Positions 4,928 through 5,232 of a DNA stretch of 5,232 bases are shown one piece after another. Both the position numbers and the translations under genes were made by a program. A model generated the notes under the pieces. The model had not been told where the DNA came from. It made no database searches and saw nothing but the letters and a program-made list of their open reading frames with translations. This DNA is from Candidatus Gottesmanbacteria bacterium CG_4_10_14_0_8_um_filter_37_24 (GTDB lineage Bacteria > Patescibacteriota > Microgenomatia > 2-02-FULL-39-11), in the NCBI GenBank assembly GCA_002785215.1, contig PFMK01000009.1, forward strand, positions 1 to 5,232. The letters are read 5' to 3'. How positions within the stretch are numbered: the stretch's first letter is position 1; the number at the start of each line of letters is the position of its first letter.

Positions 4928-5232
4928 ATGGAAACGCGAAAGTGGATTCTCGTATTGATGACGGTCTTGGCAGCGCTTGCGCTGACTGCGGTGACCGTCA
5001 TGGCGACCCCAGCCGGCCCGGCCCTCATGGAGGGGATTGTCTACAACATCCCCACCGGATACGGCTTGGCTGTGAGGGACGCGCCCAATGGTGTCAAGAT
5101 TGTTGTCGCTGGGAAAGAGGAACAGAGGAGCAACAACGATCAAGTCACCATCTACGGGATCGTCTCTAAGGATGGAGACCTGTGGGCGATGGTCGGCGAC
5201 AACCAGTGGGTGAAGATGACCTATGTCAGGGT
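4928..5232 (+). CDS. Secreted SH3-like domain protein (3' end outside window)
   Basis: Open to the right edge: 101 codons plus two bases, no stop seen. METRKW then a hydrophobic run (residues 7-26) forms a Sec signal peptide with a probable cut after VMA (24-26). From residue 35 the protein reads like a bacterial SH3 (SH3b) domain: YGLAVRDAPNGVKI (45-58) corresponds to the family's GLNVRSGPS-type opening, VTIYGIV (73-79) to the central strand, and DLWAMVGDNQWVKMTYV (84-100) to the closing W-x-V...GWV-x-x-x-Y-like segment. Such domains bind peptidoglycan or partner proteins in the cell envelope; the target here is unknown. The ATG is fixed by the Shine-Dalgarno and the signal peptide. Base composition is about 57% G+C with many GTC, GGC, GCG and CTC codons, unlike the other genes, suggesting transfer from, or an assembly join to, a different genome. 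Domain call is moderate. Confidence 0.78.
   Translation, partial: METRKWILVLMTVLAALALTAVTVMATPAGPALMEGIVYNIPTGYGLAVRDAPNGVKIVVAGKEEQRSNNDQVTIYGIVSKDGDLWAMVGDNQWVKMTYVR

Noticed and set aside
4868..5143. Antisense frame across the SH3-like gene, and another plus frame at 4942-5169
   Set aside because: The frame from 4928 has a strong Shine-Dalgarno, a signal peptide and a domain-like sequence; the others are shadows in high-GC DNA.
1..5232. CRISPR array, transposase, integrase, or toxin-antitoxin pair
   Set aside because: No regularly spaced repeats of CRISPR length and no protein with such signatures; the two hairpin repeats are 0.6 kb apart and only two.

Overview
The window reads like a stretch of a small-genome, AT-rich bacterium, most plausibly a Patescibacteria/CPR member of the Microgenomates type. 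That is inferred from protein style and not from a marker gene. The clues are a short DUF11 surface protein with a C-x(9)-C N-terminus and a PEAGPE + membrane segment + basic tail, a short coiled-coil protein of a kind that recurs in such genomes, gene-dense but poorly conserved content, promoters with textbook TTGACA/TATAAT boxes, and genes lacking Shine-Dalgarno sequences. TGA is used as a genuine stop (MFS and DUF11 genes), so the code is standard and the UGA-recoding Gracilibacteria/Absconditabacteria are unlikely.

Layout. 34-1266 (minus): 12-helix MFS exporter of the EntS/MFS_3 type. 1267-1505: divergent promoter region with a decaying heptamer repeat. 1506-2906 (plus): 466-aa protein I do not recognise, with a duplicated PSR-LP-RS motif and two glycine-rich hydrophobic segments. 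2907-3016: intergenic with a perfect sigma70-type promoter. 3017-3700 (plus): secreted, probably wall- or membrane-anchored DUF11 protein. 3701-3942: tandem hairpins including a rho-independent terminator, then copy 1 of a hairpin repeat. 3943-4197 (minus): 84-aa coiled-coil protein with a near-leaderless consensus promoter. 4198-4927: a 730-bp stretch without a convincing gene, holding copy 2 of the hairpin repeat, a 12-bp direct repeat and, from about 4705, a chain of stem-loops. 4928-5232 (plus, cut by the window edge): exported SH3-like protein.

The genes do not form one operon. Each has its own promoter or its own orientation, and no shared pathway is evident beyond an envelope theme (exporter, DUF11 surface protein, secreted SH3-like protein, possible membrane-associated unknown).

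The right end differs sharply from the rest. The last gene is about 57% G+C by hand count against roughly 40% in a sampled line of the 466-aa gene, and it has a near-perfect Shine-Dalgarno sequence while none of the other genes has one. Either it was acquired from another lineage together with its structured leader, or the assembly joins two organisms somewhere in about 4500-4925. The most interesting unexplained material is the structured RNA-like leader at 4705-4917, the covarying hairpin repeat pair, and the unknown 466-aa protein.
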